Assembly: GCF_900016645.1 (NCBI RefSeq)
Contig: NZ_CDGJ01000032.1
Reading direction: 5' to 3' (one strand)
Length of the DNA: 64,000 bases
Source of the DNA: Acididesulfobacillus acetoxydans
Lineage (GTDB): Bacteria > Bacillota > Desulfitobacteriia > Desulfitobacteriales > Desulfitobacteriaceae
Shown: piece by piece, positions 49,174-57,972 of the stretch
Layout: each line of letters starts with the position of its first letter
Numbering within the stretch: position 1 is the first letter of the stretch
Notes under the pieces: generated by a model
Told to the model about the DNA's origin: nothing
The model's database searches: none
Seen by the model: the letters and a program-made list of their open reading frames with translations, nothing else
Position numbers and translations under genes: made by a program

Positions 49174-50886
49174 ATGAAGTATCGGCGCAGTGTAAGTTTA
49201 TGCGTTGGGAAAAGACCTGCGGTTCTAAACTTTGACCGGTTTTTGCGTTTGCAGTCCAGTTCCATAAACGCGAATCAGTATGTCGAGTTTTCAGAAACGC
49301 GTCCGGAGGTTTTGGGCATACCCGCTGCAGCGCTGCCTTCTTACCGGGAACCTGCGACGGTAAGCTGGCGGGGCCGGTGGTATACATTACAGACGAAACG
49401 CCTGCCCGAAGAAACGGGAGGGTACCGGGTACTTATCTGCCCCAAGACTCGGGAAGAAGAATTGCGGCGAAAAGTTGCCATCTATGAAAAGATCCTAAAT
49501 ACGATTCATGAGGGTGTCCTGGTCACGGATCCCGGCGGACGTGTTATTTTTTATAATCAGGAATTGGCTGTGCTCGAAGGCATTGATCCCAGGGAAGCGA
49601 TAGGAAAACACGTTACGGAGCTTTACCGCCAATCTCCCGGAGACAGTGAACATCTGCAGGTTTCTCAAACCTCTCGGCCGATACCGGAAAGTTTTCAAAA
49701 ATATTTTACGCAAAACGGTGTGGAAGTCCATTCCGTGGCCAGTACCGTCCCGATTATCGAGAATGGTGAATTATTGGCAGTTTATTCGGTTTGCCGGGAA
49801 ACCACCCACATGAAAGAGATGTTGATACGTACGATGCAGCTTCAAGGCATGGACAGCGAGGCGGAGGAAAACCCGAAGACGGATGGCCGCAAAGTCCCCA
49901 AAAGCGCAACTTACAATTTCGCTCATATTGTGGGCAAGAGCAAGCCCATGCAGGAAGTCGTCCGAGCAGCGCAGCGGGCCATGCTGACTTCGGCGAACAT
50001 TTTAATTTACGGAGAGACCGGCACCGGAAAGGAGCTTCTGGTGCAAAGTATTCATAACGGAAGCCCATGGCGGGCACAGCCTTTTGTGGCAATTAACTGT
50101 GCGGCCATACCGGAGAACCTCCTGGAGACCATGCTGTTTGGAGCGGTCAAAGGGGCGTATACCGGCGCTGTTCCAACGGTCGGTTTATGTGAATATGCGG
50201 CCGACGGCACGCTCTATCTGGATGAGATCAGTTCTATGAGTATCGGTTTACAGGCGAAACTTTTGCGGGCCGTTCAGGAGCGGAGTTTTCGGAAGGTGGG
50301 AAGTGTGACGGAAAGCCCCTTGCGCTGCCGGATTATTAGTTCGATTAACGTGGACCCTTTGACATGTCTGCAAAAACATTTGCTCCGTGAAGATTTATTT
50401 TACCGGCTTTCTGTAATTTCGCTCTATTTGCCGCCCTTGCGTGAACGCACCGGAGATATTCCGCTGCTCATCGAATATTTTATTAAAAAACATTCTCCGC
50501 GCAATGACCTGAAGAAGATGGATCCCGATTTGGCACGTTTATTGCTGCATTATCGCTGGTCTGGTAACATCCGCGAGTTGGAAAATACCGTTGAAAGTAT
50601 GATCTATTTGACGGGAGAAGAGAAGTGGCTGACCTATGAGCATTTACCTGCTTATCTAAAAGCTCAGGTGGGAAAAACCACACCCTTGCCCGCTGCGTCG
50701 GAAGGCGGTTCAGGACCGCGGCTAAATTCATCCCTTCTCAGTGCGGAGAACAATATTATCGTGGAGGCCCTTAAGAAGCATCGGGGCAACATAAACCGGG
50801 CCGCTAAAGAGTTGGGCATCCTCCGGCAAAGCCTCCAATACCGTGTGAAAAAGCTGGGGATTGAGGTGGAGCAATTCCGGAAGTGA
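49174..50886 (+). CDS. sigma-54-dependent activator of the methyltransferase cluster
   Basis: About 570 residues from the ATG with GAGGTG seven bases upstream. A variable N-terminus (about 1-100) and a PAS domain (about 110-225) lead to the AAA+ core: Walker A GETGTGKE, Walker B TLYLDEISS, and LLREDLFYRLSV. A Fis-type helix-turn-helix (about 535-565, RAAKELGILRQSLQYRVKKL) follows. The sigma-54 contact loop reads GAYTGA instead of GAFTGA. Two -24/-12 promoters downstream, each with a TGCAA/CGCAA-N7-TTGCA site, are its probable targets. Its own transcript ends in the hairpin at 50919. Confidence 0.9.
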   Translation: MKYRRSVSLCVGKRPAVLNFDRFLRLQSSSINANQYVEFSETRPEVLGIPAAALPSYREPATVSWRGRWYTLQTKRLPEETGGYRVLICPKTREEELRRKVAIYEKILNTIHEGVLVTDPGGRVIFYNQELAVLEGIDPREAIGKHVTELYRQSPGDSEHLQVSQTSRPIPESFQKYFTQNGVEVHSVASTVPIIENGELLAVYSVCRETTHMKEMLIRTMQLQGMDSEAEENPKTDGRKVPKSATYNFAHIVGKSKPMQEVVRAAQRAMLTSANILIYGETGTGKELLVQSIHNGSPWRAQPFVAINCAAIPENLLETMLFGAVKGAYTGAVPTVGLCEYAADGTLYLDEISSMSIGLQAKLLRAVQERSFRKVGSVTESPLRCRIISSINVDPLTCLQKHLLREDLFYRLSVISLYLPPLRERTGDIPLLIEYFIKKHSPRNDLKKMDPDLARLLLHYRWSGNIRELENTVESMIYLTGEEKWLTYEHLPAYLKAQVGKTTPLPAASEGGSGPRLNSSLLSAENNIIVEALKKHRGNINRAAKELGILRQSLQYRVKKLGIEVEQFRK

Positions 50887-50918
50887 GGAAGGTACAAGAG
50901 GTACAACAAGAGAGAGCA

Positions 50919-50957
50919 AAAACCAGTGCAAACTAATGTTGCACTGGTTTTCTTTTT
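50919..50957 (+). terminator. terminator hairpin that also contains a TGCAA-N7-TTGCA site
   Basis: AAAACCAGTGCAA pairs perfectly with TTGCACTGGTTTT around ACTAATG, followed by CTTTTT: a textbook terminator for the activator gene. Its inner part TGCAA, seven bases, TTGCA (50927-50943) has the same form as 60366-60382, about 155 bases upstream of the -24 element, so it may double as an upstream activating site. Confidence 0.65.
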
Positions 50958-51099
50958 GCAGCCAATTTTGCACCTGATTTTGTCCCGGACATTCCCCCTC
51001 AAGCGATGGAAAGATTATCTTCAAGGACAAGGGGCCGGAAAACCTTGTTTGCCGACATAGCAGCCAGGCCGAGACCCCTTGTTTTTTCTAGACTATTTA

Positions 51100-51115
51100 T
51101 GGCACGGTTTTTGCA
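51100..51115 (+). promoter_or_regulatory. sigma-54 (-24/-12) promoter of the mttB-hutH operon
   Basis: TGGCAC, five bases, TTGCA: a full consensus match, 66 bases before the first methyltransferase start. Two direct TTGCA words (50956-50972) lie further upstream. Confidence 0.88.
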
Positions 51116-51180
51116 ATTATCTCTATTTTGAAGGAACAAGTTTTGCATTAAAATTATTTTGTAACTAGGAGGATACAGGC

Positions 51181-52629
51181 GTGAAAGTCAATATGGCGAG
51201 CCAAACAACGGTGGGCTTGAATTTGTTGTCGGAAGACCAAATAGAAGAAATTCATTCCGCGACATTACAAGTCCTGCAAACGGTCGGAGTAGATGTCTAC
51301 GAAGAGGAAGCTCTGGTGTTATTGAAGGGCTCCGGCGCCGACGTCGAAGGCAACAGGGTAAGGATTCCGGTTTGGATGGTGCAGGAGGCGTTGGCGAGCG
51401 CGCCAAAATCAGTGACGTTGTATAATCGTCAAGGGGAAGCGGCTTGCGTTCTGGAAAAGGGCAGAATTTATTATGGGAGCGGTTCGGATACGCCGTACAC
51501 GATCGATTTGGAGACTGGCAAGAGACGTTTGGCGACCAATGAAGATGTGGGAAATGCCGCAAAGCTTGCTGATGCTTTGGAGCACATCAATTTCATTATG
51601 TCGTTAGGCCTGGCTTCGGACACTCCTAAAGAGTCTTCCGACGTCTATCAGTATCTGGCAATGGTTACGAATACAACTAAGCCCATTGTCTTCACGGCGC
51701 ATGATAAGCAAGGACTATTGGACATCCACGAGATATCCGCCTTGGTGGCCGGGGGTGAACGGGAATTGCGCAGGAAGCCCTTTCTGGCCTTATACGCGGA
51801 GCCGTCTTCCCCTCTGATGCATTCCAAGGAAGCGGTGGAAAAACTGTTGGCCTGCGCGGAAAAGGAAATTCCCGTCATTTATGTCCCGGCAACGATGCGT
51901 GGGGCAACGGGCCCGGTAACTCCGGCCGGTTCTTTGGTCGTGGCCAATGCGGAGCAGTTGTCCGGGCTGGTGGTTCATCAGTTGAAGCGAAGAGGAGCGC
52001 CTTTCATCTACGGCGGCGGCACCCCGCCCATGGATTTGAGAACTTTCATCTGTTCCTACGGCTCGCCGGAACGAGACCTGGGCTGCACGGCCCTGGTCAA
52101 GATCGGCCAGCACTACAACCTGCCCACATTTACGACCGCTGGCTGCAGCGATGCGCATGTGTTTGACCAACAGGCCGGGATGGAAGCCGGGTTCAACCTT
52201 TTGATTGCCGGACTGGCCGGGGGTAATCTGATTCATGATGCGGGCTATATCGGGATTGGTCTCATTTCCTCAATGGAGATGCTTGTCCTATGTGATGAGA
52301 CGGTTAATAATGTGAAATATTACCTAAACGGCATTGAAGTCAATACCGAAACGCTGGCGGTCGATGTCATTAAAGCGGTGGGCCCGGGCGGCAATTTTAT
52401 CGGAGAAGAGCATACCCTGAAGCATTTCCGCCAGAACCGCATCAATACCCATGTGCTGAACAGGGAAAACCTGGACAACTGGGAGCTGGGAGGCGCCAGG
52501 ACCTTCGGTGAATTGGCGAACGAACGGGCGAAAGAACTGTTGGCGGAACATGAGGTGCCGTCCTTGCCTGCTGAGGTGCTCGATAGAATCGAAGAGATCG
52601 TCCGCAGGAAAAGGGGATTGGAGGAGTAA
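51181..52629 (+). CDS. MttB-superfamily methyltransferase (non-pyrrolysine), copy 1
   Basis: A 482-residue TIM-barrel protein of the trimethylamine-methyltransferase superfamily. Conserved segments include LSEDQIEEIHSATLQVLQTV, IYYGSGSDTPYTIDLETGKR, PVTPAGSLVVANAEQLSGLV and the C-terminal EEHTLKHFRQN. There is no in-frame amber codon, so it is the pyrrolysine-free branch (MtgB, MtpB, MtcB-like), whose members demethylate quaternary amines such as glycine betaine, proline betaine and carnitine onto a corrinoid protein. Start is GTG with AGGAGG eight bases upstream. First gene of the sigma-54 operon; two bases separate it from the lyase gene. Confidence 0.88.
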   Translation: MKVNMASQTTVGLNLLSEDQIEEIHSATLQVLQTVGVDVYEEEALVLLKGSGADVEGNRVRIPVWMVQEALASAPKSVTLYNRQGEAACVLEKGRIYYGSGSDTPYTIDLETGKRRLATNEDVGNAAKLADALEHINFIMSLGLASDTPKESSDVYQYLAMVTNTTKPIVFTAHDKQGLLDIHEISALVAGGERELRRKPFLALYAEPSSPLMHSKEAVEKLLACAEKEIPVIYVPATMRGATGPVTPAGSLVVANAEQLSGLVVHQLKRRGAPFIYGGGTPPMDLRTFICSYGSPERDLGCTALVKIGQHYNLPTFTTAGCSDAHVFDQQAGMEAGFNLLIAGLAGGNLIHDAGYIGIGLISSMEMLVLCDETVNNVKYYLNGIEVNTETLAVDVIKAVGPGGNFIGEEHTLKHFRQNRINTHVLNRENLDNWELGGARTFGELANERAKELLAEHEVPSLPAEVLDRIEEIVRRKRGLEE

Positions 52630-52631
52630 AG

Positions 52632-54251
52632 ATGACAGACGGAAGCCAGCGGGAGCGACTTATTCTAAATGGGAAGGACCTGACTTTAAAGGATATTGTC
52701 CGCGCAGCCCGGGGTATCGAAACGGAACCCGGCCGTTTCCCGGAAGTGCGCCTGTCGTCGGAAGCCGCAGCCAGACTGCGGGAAGTGCGTCAGTACATCG
52801 AGGAAAACTGGTTAAGGCCGGACGCTCCGACAATCTACGGGTTTAACTCCGGGGTCGGCAAGCTGAAAGACACCCACATTCCTCCGGAAGTGAATGATGC
52901 TTTTCAGAAACTGATGATCGAATCCCACTGTTCCGGCATCGGGGAGGCCGCGCCGGAAGAAGTGGTGAGGGCGACGATGCTTATACGGGCCAATGCCCTG
53001 GCTAAAGGGGTTTCCGGCGTGCGCATCCAAGTCGTGGAGAGACTCGTTGAAATGCTGAATCGCGGCGTACACCCGGTGATTCCCCTTTTGGGTTCTGTGG
53101 GGGCGAGCGGGGACTTGGCGCCGATGGCGCACCTGGTTTCGGCGCTGGTGGGACATCCGGAGGCTGAAGTTTTCTACAGGGGTGAACGGCTTTCAGCTCA
53201 AGAAGGACTGCAGCGCGCCGGAATGGAGGCTACTTTCACCATGAAGGCCAAGGATGTTCTGGGAATGATCAATGGTTGTACGTTTACCCTGGGCATGGCT
53301 GTTTTAGCGGCCTACGATGCCCGTCGGATCACCGCCTTGGCGGATATCGCCTGTGCCTTGAGCATGGAGGCTATGCGCGGGGAGATGGGTGCTTTTGATC
53401 CAAGGATTCAGGAAGCGCGTAATCATCCGGGGCAGATGGAAACCGCCGCCAATATCCGTCGTCTGCTTGCGGGAAGCCAGTGGACAACGGACACGGCCAG
53501 GAAGATAAAACTGAAGGACGAAGTCCGGGACGGGGCGTGGCAGCCGCGGGTGCAGGACGCGTATGCTTTGCGCTGCGTGCCCCAGGTGCACGGCGCTGTC
53601 CTCGATGTACTCGCTTTCGTCGAGCAAATTTTGGTGCGGGAGGCGAATGCCGCAACGGACAACCCCCTCATGTTTATGGAGGAGGATGGGGAGTACACCG
53701 GGCTCAGCGGCGGAAATTTTCACGGAGAATACCTCGCTTTTGCGATGGATTTCCTGACGGTCGCCGTGCATGAGCTCGGAGATATTTCCGAGCGCCGGAG
53801 TGCCCGGCTGCTGGACCCGACCATGAGTTACGGGCTTCCGCGCAACTTGGTCGGGACGACGGTGGGGCTGAATACAGGTTTCACTTTGGCCCAGTGTAGT
53901 GCCGCTGCGTTGGTAAGTGAGAACAAAACACTGTGTTTCCCGGCCAGCGCGGATTCCATCCCAACAAAAAGCAACCAGGAAGACCATGTCAGCATGTCGA
54001 CATGGGCGGCCCGAAAAGCGCAAATGGTCATTAAGAATTTGTTTAAGATTCTCGGTATTGAAATTCTCTGCGCCGCTCAGGGAATCTCATGTATTGAAGA
54101 GCAGCTTGCGGGCTTGCATTTGGCCCCGGCAACCCAAAAGGTATATGACCGTCTGCGTCAGGACGTGCCGGCTACAGGCGACGATCGCTATATGAATAAG
54201 CAAATGCGCTTGGCGATTGCCCTGGCGGAAAATGATGCTTTTTTGCAGTAA
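52632..54251 (+). CDS. histidine ammonia-lyase family enzyme
   Basis: A 539-residue aromatic amino acid lyase. The MIO-forming triad Ala158-Ser159-Gly160 is intact in LLGSVGASGDLAPMAHL. The catalytic tyrosine loop TIYGFNSGVGKL, ALRCVPQVHGAVLD, ATDNPLMF and SENKTLCFPASADSI are present. The substrate-selectivity pair reads Ser98-His99 (IESHCSGIG), as in histidine lyases rather than the His-Leu or Phe-Leu of tyrosine and phenylalanine lyases. It should eliminate the alpha-amino group from histidine or a derivative to give a urocanate-type acrylate. No urocanase is linked. The setting between two MttB proteins suggests an N-methylated histidine analogue. Confidence 0.85.
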   Translation: MTDGSQRERLILNGKDLTLKDIVRAARGIETEPGRFPEVRLSSEAAARLREVRQYIEENWLRPDAPTIYGFNSGVGKLKDTHIPPEVNDAFQKLMIESHCSGIGEAAPEEVVRATMLIRANALAKGVSGVRIQVVERLVEMLNRGVHPVIPLLGSVGASGDLAPMAHLVSALVGHPEAEVFYRGERLSAQEGLQRAGMEATFTMKAKDVLGMINGCTFTLGMAVLAAYDARRITALADIACALSMEAMRGEMGAFDPRIQEARNHPGQMETAANIRRLLAGSQWTTDTARKIKLKDEVRDGAWQPRVQDAYALRCVPQVHGAVLDVLAFVEQILVREANAATDNPLMFMEEDGEYTGLSGGNFHGEYLAFAMDFLTVAVHELGDISERRSARLLDPTMSYGLPRNLVGTTVGLNTGFTLAQCSAAALVSENKTLCFPASADSIPTKSNQEDHVSMSTWAARKAQMVIKNLFKILGIEILCAAQGISCIEEQLAGLHLAPATQKVYDRLRQDVPATGDDRYMNKQMRLAIALAENDAFLQ

Positions 54252-54263
54252 AGGAGTGAGAGT

Positions 54264-55694
54264 ATGAATTCTTGGCTGGAAGTGCTCAAGCCGGAGGAGA
54301 TTGAAGAAATACACGCCGCGTCTCTGGAAGTTCTGGAAGACGTGGGCGTGGAGTTTCAGCTGGAAGAGGCGCGCGCCGCTTTCCAAGCCCATGGCGCCAG
54401 AGTGGCAGGCAGCCGGGTCTATATTCCGCGTCTGCTGATCGAGCAGGCCTTAACAGCGGCTCCGGAGCGCTTTCTCCTAGAAGCCAGGAATCCTGCCCGG
54501 TCAGTGTGGATAGGGGGTGGGGAAACCGTCTTTGCTCCACCAGCCGGATGCGTCTATGTGCAAGCCACCGGGACGGCACGGCGAAGCGCGGTACCGGCAG
54601 ATTATATCGATCTTGTGCGTCTCGTGCACCAAAGTACGCATTATGGAACCAACGGCGGCGGGATCGTCATTCCCGAAGGTGATTTCGGTTCCGATGAGGA
54701 AAAATTCGCCTGGCTCCTGCTGGCTGGGCATTGGTATTCAGACAAGCCTCAGATGGGCTTGAACTTAGGTGCGAAGGTTTCCCGGCTGGCGCTGGATTTC
54801 AGCAGAATGGCTTTTGGCGGCCGGCCTGGATGCCGCATTTTAGGGACGATTAATCCAGATTCGCCGCTCATGTTTTCGCCAGAGATGCTGGCAAGCCTGC
54901 TCATTTACGCGCGGGAAGGGCAGGGCCTAATCGTCGCGCCCTGCAGCATGGCGATAGCCACCAGCCCGGCTACGCTGGCCGGAACCTTAGTCGTAAACAA
55001 TGCGGAGATTTTGGCGGGCTTGACCTTGGCCCAGCTAGTCCGTCCGGGAACACCTGTGGTTTATGGCAATACCTCGACGATTGCCGATATGAAAACAATG
55101 GCGATTGCCCTGGGGGCCCCGGAGCTGTCCCTGCTGGTTTTAGGCACGGCACAAATGGCCCGGCGCTACCGTCTTCCTTCGCGGGCCGGCGGCTCCCTCA
55201 CAGATGCCAAGGAGCCGGATATGCAAGCCGGGCTGGAGTCCATGCTTTCCCTGCTGTCCACGGTCGCGGGCGGCGTGAGCATTGTCATGCATGCCGGAGG
55301 AATCTTGGATTCTTTTCTGACCTTGTCTTATGAAAAGCTGATTATTGACGAAGATACAGGGGGTATGGCCAAACGCTTTCAGCGGGGGATCGAGGTCAAC
55401 CGGGAGACCTTGGCGCTGGAAGCGATTGCCGATCGGGGCGCCGGCGGCAATTTCCTGGATCATGAGCACACCCTGAAGCATTTTCGGAACGAGATCTGGC
55501 GCCCGCAGCTGAGCGACAGGGAGGTTTATCAGGAAGGGCGCGATTATCAAGCCTACACTTTGGCCAAAGCCACCCAGGCCTGGCAGAAAAGGCTGGAGGG
55601 CTACTCCCGGCCGGTTCTGCCGGAGGAAGTTGAACGGGAAATGCTGGATTTCTATCATCAAAGATTTGGCTCCGAGCCGGTTTTGGATGTTTGA
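54264..55694 (+). CDS. MttB-superfamily methyltransferase (non-pyrrolysine), copy 2
   Basis: A 476-residue homologue of the copy at 51181, with matching landmarks (LKPEEIEEIHAASLEVLEDV, ATSPATLAGTLVVNNAEILA, DHEHTLKHFRNE) but divergent middle regions, including FAPPAGCVYVQATGTARR in place of the first copy's glycine-rich loop. No amber codon. Two paralogues in one operon suggest consecutive demethylations or two related substrates. GGAGTGAG precedes the ATG. It should donate methyl groups to the corrinoid protein 89 bases downstream. Confidence 0.88.
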   Translation: MNSWLEVLKPEEIEEIHAASLEVLEDVGVEFQLEEARAAFQAHGARVAGSRVYIPRLLIEQALTAAPERFLLEARNPARSVWIGGGETVFAPPAGCVYVQATGTARRSAVPADYIDLVRLVHQSTHYGTNGGGIVIPEGDFGSDEEKFAWLLLAGHWYSDKPQMGLNLGAKVSRLALDFSRMAFGGRPGCRILGTINPDSPLMFSPEMLASLLIYAREGQGLIVAPCSMAIATSPATLAGTLVVNNAEILAGLTLAQLVRPGTPVVYGNTSTIADMKTMAIALGAPELSLLVLGTAQMARRYRLPSRAGGSLTDAKEPDMQAGLESMLSLLSTVAGGVSIVMHAGGILDSFLTLSYEKLIIDEDTGGMAKRFQRGIEVNRETLALEAIADRGAGGNFLDHEHTLKHFRNEIWRPQLSDREVYQEGRDYQAYTLAKATQAWQKRLEGYSRPVLPEEVEREMLDFYHQRFGSEPVLDV

Positions 55695-55783
55695 GGAAAG
55701 GTTTTCGGCAGCAGATACTTTACAGGCAGGAAATTGCTGTTTCGGGTTTATTGATGCCTGAAATGTGAGAGGAGTAATAGGCA

Positions 55784-56413
55784 ATGGACTTTAAAGGAAT
55801 GAACGAGCATGTCCTGAAGGGAAATGTGGAAGAAGTAACCCGGGGAACCCAAGAGATGCTGGAGAGCGGAGCGGAACCCCTCCGAATTATCAGTGAAGGT
55901 TTAATTCCGGGAATGAATGTGGTTGGAGGTTTGTTCAAAAAAGGAGAAATGTTTGTCCCGGAAGTGATGCGTTCGGCCAAAGCCATGAGCGCCGGCATTG
56001 CCTTGGTTAGACCGCTGATCGCCGACTCGGACATTCCTACACGCGGCACTGTCTTAATGGGGACCGTGAGAGGAGATCTGCACGATATTGGCAAGAACCT
56101 TGTCAGCATGATGTTGGAGAGCCAAGGTTTCACCGTCATTGATCTGGGAGTCAACATTACTCCGGAACAGTTTGTGGCCGCGGCTGAAAAGCATCGACCT
56201 CAAATCATCGGGATGTCAGCCTTGCTCACGACCACCATGCTGGCCATGAGGGAGACGATCAAGGCTTTGCAAGAGGTAAATTTAACGGACGGGATTAAAG
56301 TGATGATCGGGGGTGCTCCGGTTACCGCGGCTTTTGCCAAGGAAATCGGTGCCGACGGATATGCTCCGGATGCCGGGAGCGCCGTCGAATTGTGCGAACA
56401 GTTTGTGGCCTGA
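55784..56413 (+). CDS. methyltransferase corrinoid protein (MtbC/MtgC-type)
   Basis: A 209-residue B12-binding protein. A helical N-terminal cap (about 1-85, with GLIPGMNVVGGLFKKGEMFV) precedes a Rossmann-like corrinoid domain with the axial histidine in GDLHDIGKNLV (DXHXXG; His about 107), then VIDLGVNITPEQFV and MIGGAPVTAAFAKEIGADGY. It accepts methyl groups from the MttB proteins as methyl-Co(III). The partner that passes methyl to tetrahydrofolate (MtvA/MtgA-like) and the RamA-type reactivator are not in the window. GAGAGGAG precedes the ATG. Confidence 0.92.
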   Translation: MDFKGMNEHVLKGNVEEVTRGTQEMLESGAEPLRIISEGLIPGMNVVGGLFKKGEMFVPEVMRSAKAMSAGIALVRPLIADSDIPTRGTVLMGTVRGDLHDIGKNLVSMMLESQGFTVIDLGVNITPEQFVAAAEKHRPQIIGMSALLTTTMLAMRETIKALQEVNLTDGIKVMIGGAPVTAAFAKEIGADGYAPDAGSAVELCEQFVA

Positions 56414-56488
56414 GCGCAGCGTCTGCCCGCATGCGGAATGCTGACTGCGGAGATCCTGAACGTTTGATCGGAAAGAAGGATGAAAGGG

Positions 56489-56971
56489 ATGGAATTGCGG
56501 TTTACAGTGAACGGGCAGAAGCAGGTCCTGGAGGTTGAACCGCAAGCCCGGCTGCTTGACGTTCTACGGGAGCAACTTGGTTTGACGGGAGCAAAAGAAG
56601 GGTGCGGCGAAGGAGAGTGCGGGGCCTGTACCGTGCTGGTGGATAATCTTGCGGTTAACTCCTGCCTGGTTCTCGCACATCAGGCCCGGGGCAGGTCAGT
56701 GACAACCGTGGAAGGCCTCGCTCCTTCCGGCAAATTGGACGCTCTGCAACAGGCATTTATCCAGAAGGGTGCGATTCAATGCGGATACTGCACGCCGGGC
56801 ATGCTAATGTCCGCCAAGGCGCTGCTCCTGCGAAAGCCGAAGCCAACTGAAGAGGAGATACGGATGGCCCTGGCCGGTAACTTGTGCCGCTGTACCGGTT
56901 ATGTCAATATACTCAGGGCTGTTCAAGATGCCGCCGGTACCGCCGAATCCGGGGAGGTGCGGAAAGCATGA
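56489..56971 (+). CDS. molybdenum hydroxylase small subunit (2x 2Fe-2S)
   Basis: About 160 residues. The plant-type 2Fe-2S domain has CGEGECGACTVLV plus the fourth cysteine in NSCLVL; the helical second cluster has CGYCTPGMLM and LCRCTGYVNI. This is the standard electron-transfer subunit of the xanthine dehydrogenase/aldehyde oxidase family. An ATG three codons earlier touches the ribosome site, so the later ATG is preferred. Its stop overlaps the next gene (ATGA). The complex hydroxylates aromatic N-heterocycles or aldehydes in the cytoplasm. Confidence 0.92.
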   Translation: MELRFTVNGQKQVLEVEPQARLLDVLREQLGLTGAKEGCGEGECGACTVLVDNLAVNSCLVLAHQARGRSVTTVEGLAPSGKLDALQQAFIQKGAIQCGYCTPGMLMSAKALLLRKPKPTEEEIRMALAGNLCRCTGYVNILRAVQDAAGTAESGEVRKA

Positions 56972-57972
56972 TGCACAAATTCCGGATGGCATGCCCGGAC
57001 AGTGTTGCAGAAACCTTGGAGCTTCTGGCCGGAATGGAGGGGGAAATCGCCTATCTGGGCGGAGGGACGGATTTGGTCCCGCAGATGCAGGATGGCCGCA
57101 GACAGCCCGACTGGGTGGTTGACCTGTCACAAATCCCGGAACTCGCTTGTATCCGTTTTGACGGTGAGCGGATCCGGCTGGGCAGCACCGCGACCTTTAC
57201 CCAAATTGCCGGCAGTGCCCTGATTGAAGAACAGGGCCGCTGCCTGGCGCAAGCCGCCGGACAGGTAGGGTCGGTTCAGATCCGAAACCGGGCAACGCTG
57301 GGAGGCAACATCGCTTCGGCTTCTCCGGCGGGCGACAGTTTGCCGGTCTTGTTGGCGCTGGATGCCAAGCTTACGGTTCTGGGGCCTGCGGGGGAGCGGA
57401 GAATTTCTTTCGAGCGTTTTCAGATCGAACCGGGAGAGGGATTAAGGCGCGGAGAATTAATTGCCGGGATCGATTTTGCGGCGGGGAGCAGAGGACATAC
57501 CGGGGACGGGAGGCATGTCCCTGCCGACAAGTCGGATTTCAGCGCCGGCGGTAGGCATCCAATACGGGTAAGTGCCTTTGGAAAAATAGGATCGCGGCAG
57601 AGCGTGACGATCGCTAAGCTGAATATGGCAGCTTTTCTGGAGATGGAGCCGGGAGAGGGCATTGTGGTGAAGTCGAGGCTGGCCTTAGGGGCGCTGGGCC
57701 GGCATCCTTTCCGGTTGAGGAACGTTGAAGAGGAAATGCGCGGACGCCGGCTGGACGATTCTTTGATTGTGGATGTGACGAAGCGTTTGCAGGAAGTGGT
57801 GGATGGGGCCATTCCCGGAAGGTATTCCCAGACTTATAAACGGCAGGCGATCCGGGGGTTGGCCGCAGACGTGTTTGGCGATTTACAGCAGCAAGTGTCT
57901 GTCGAGAAAGCATCTTCGTCAAACGGCCCGGATCAGGGAGGGGGGAAGGAGGAACAGGAAATTGGCTGTTAG
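56968..57972 (+). CDS. molybdenum hydroxylase FAD-binding subunit
   Basis: About 334 residues: the CO-dehydrogenase/xanthine-dehydrogenase flavoprotein subunit, with the FAD-binding GEIAYLGGGTDLVPQMQDGR and IRNRATLGGNIASASPAGDS loops. The C-terminal domain is about 230-310. Between about residues 175 and 205 it carries a low-complexity loop (GSRGHTGDGRHVPADKSDFS) not usual in the family. The ATG overlaps the upstream stop. The gene ends 11 bases inside the large-subunit gene, so the three subunits are translationally linked. Confidence 0.9.
   Translation: MMHKFRMACPDSVAETLELLAGMEGEIAYLGGGTDLVPQMQDGRRQPDWVVDLSQIPELACIRFDGERIRLGSTATFTQIAGSALIEEQGRCLAQAAGQVGSVQIRNRATLGGNIASASPAGDSLPVLLALDAKLTVLGPAGERRISFERFQIEPGEGLRRGELIAGIDFAAGSRGHTGDGRHVPADKSDFSAGGRHPIRVSAFGKIGSRQSVTIAKLNMAAFLEMEPGEGIVVKSRLALGALGRHPFRLRNVEEEMRGRRLDDSLIVDVTKRLQEVVDGAIPGRYSQTYKRQAIRGLAADVFGDLQQQVSVEKASSSNGPDQGGGKEEQEIGC

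Noticed and set aside
51181..55694. Pyrrolysine-containing trimethylamine methyltransferases
   Set aside because: Both genes read through without any in-frame TAG, so they belong to the pyrrolysine-free branch.
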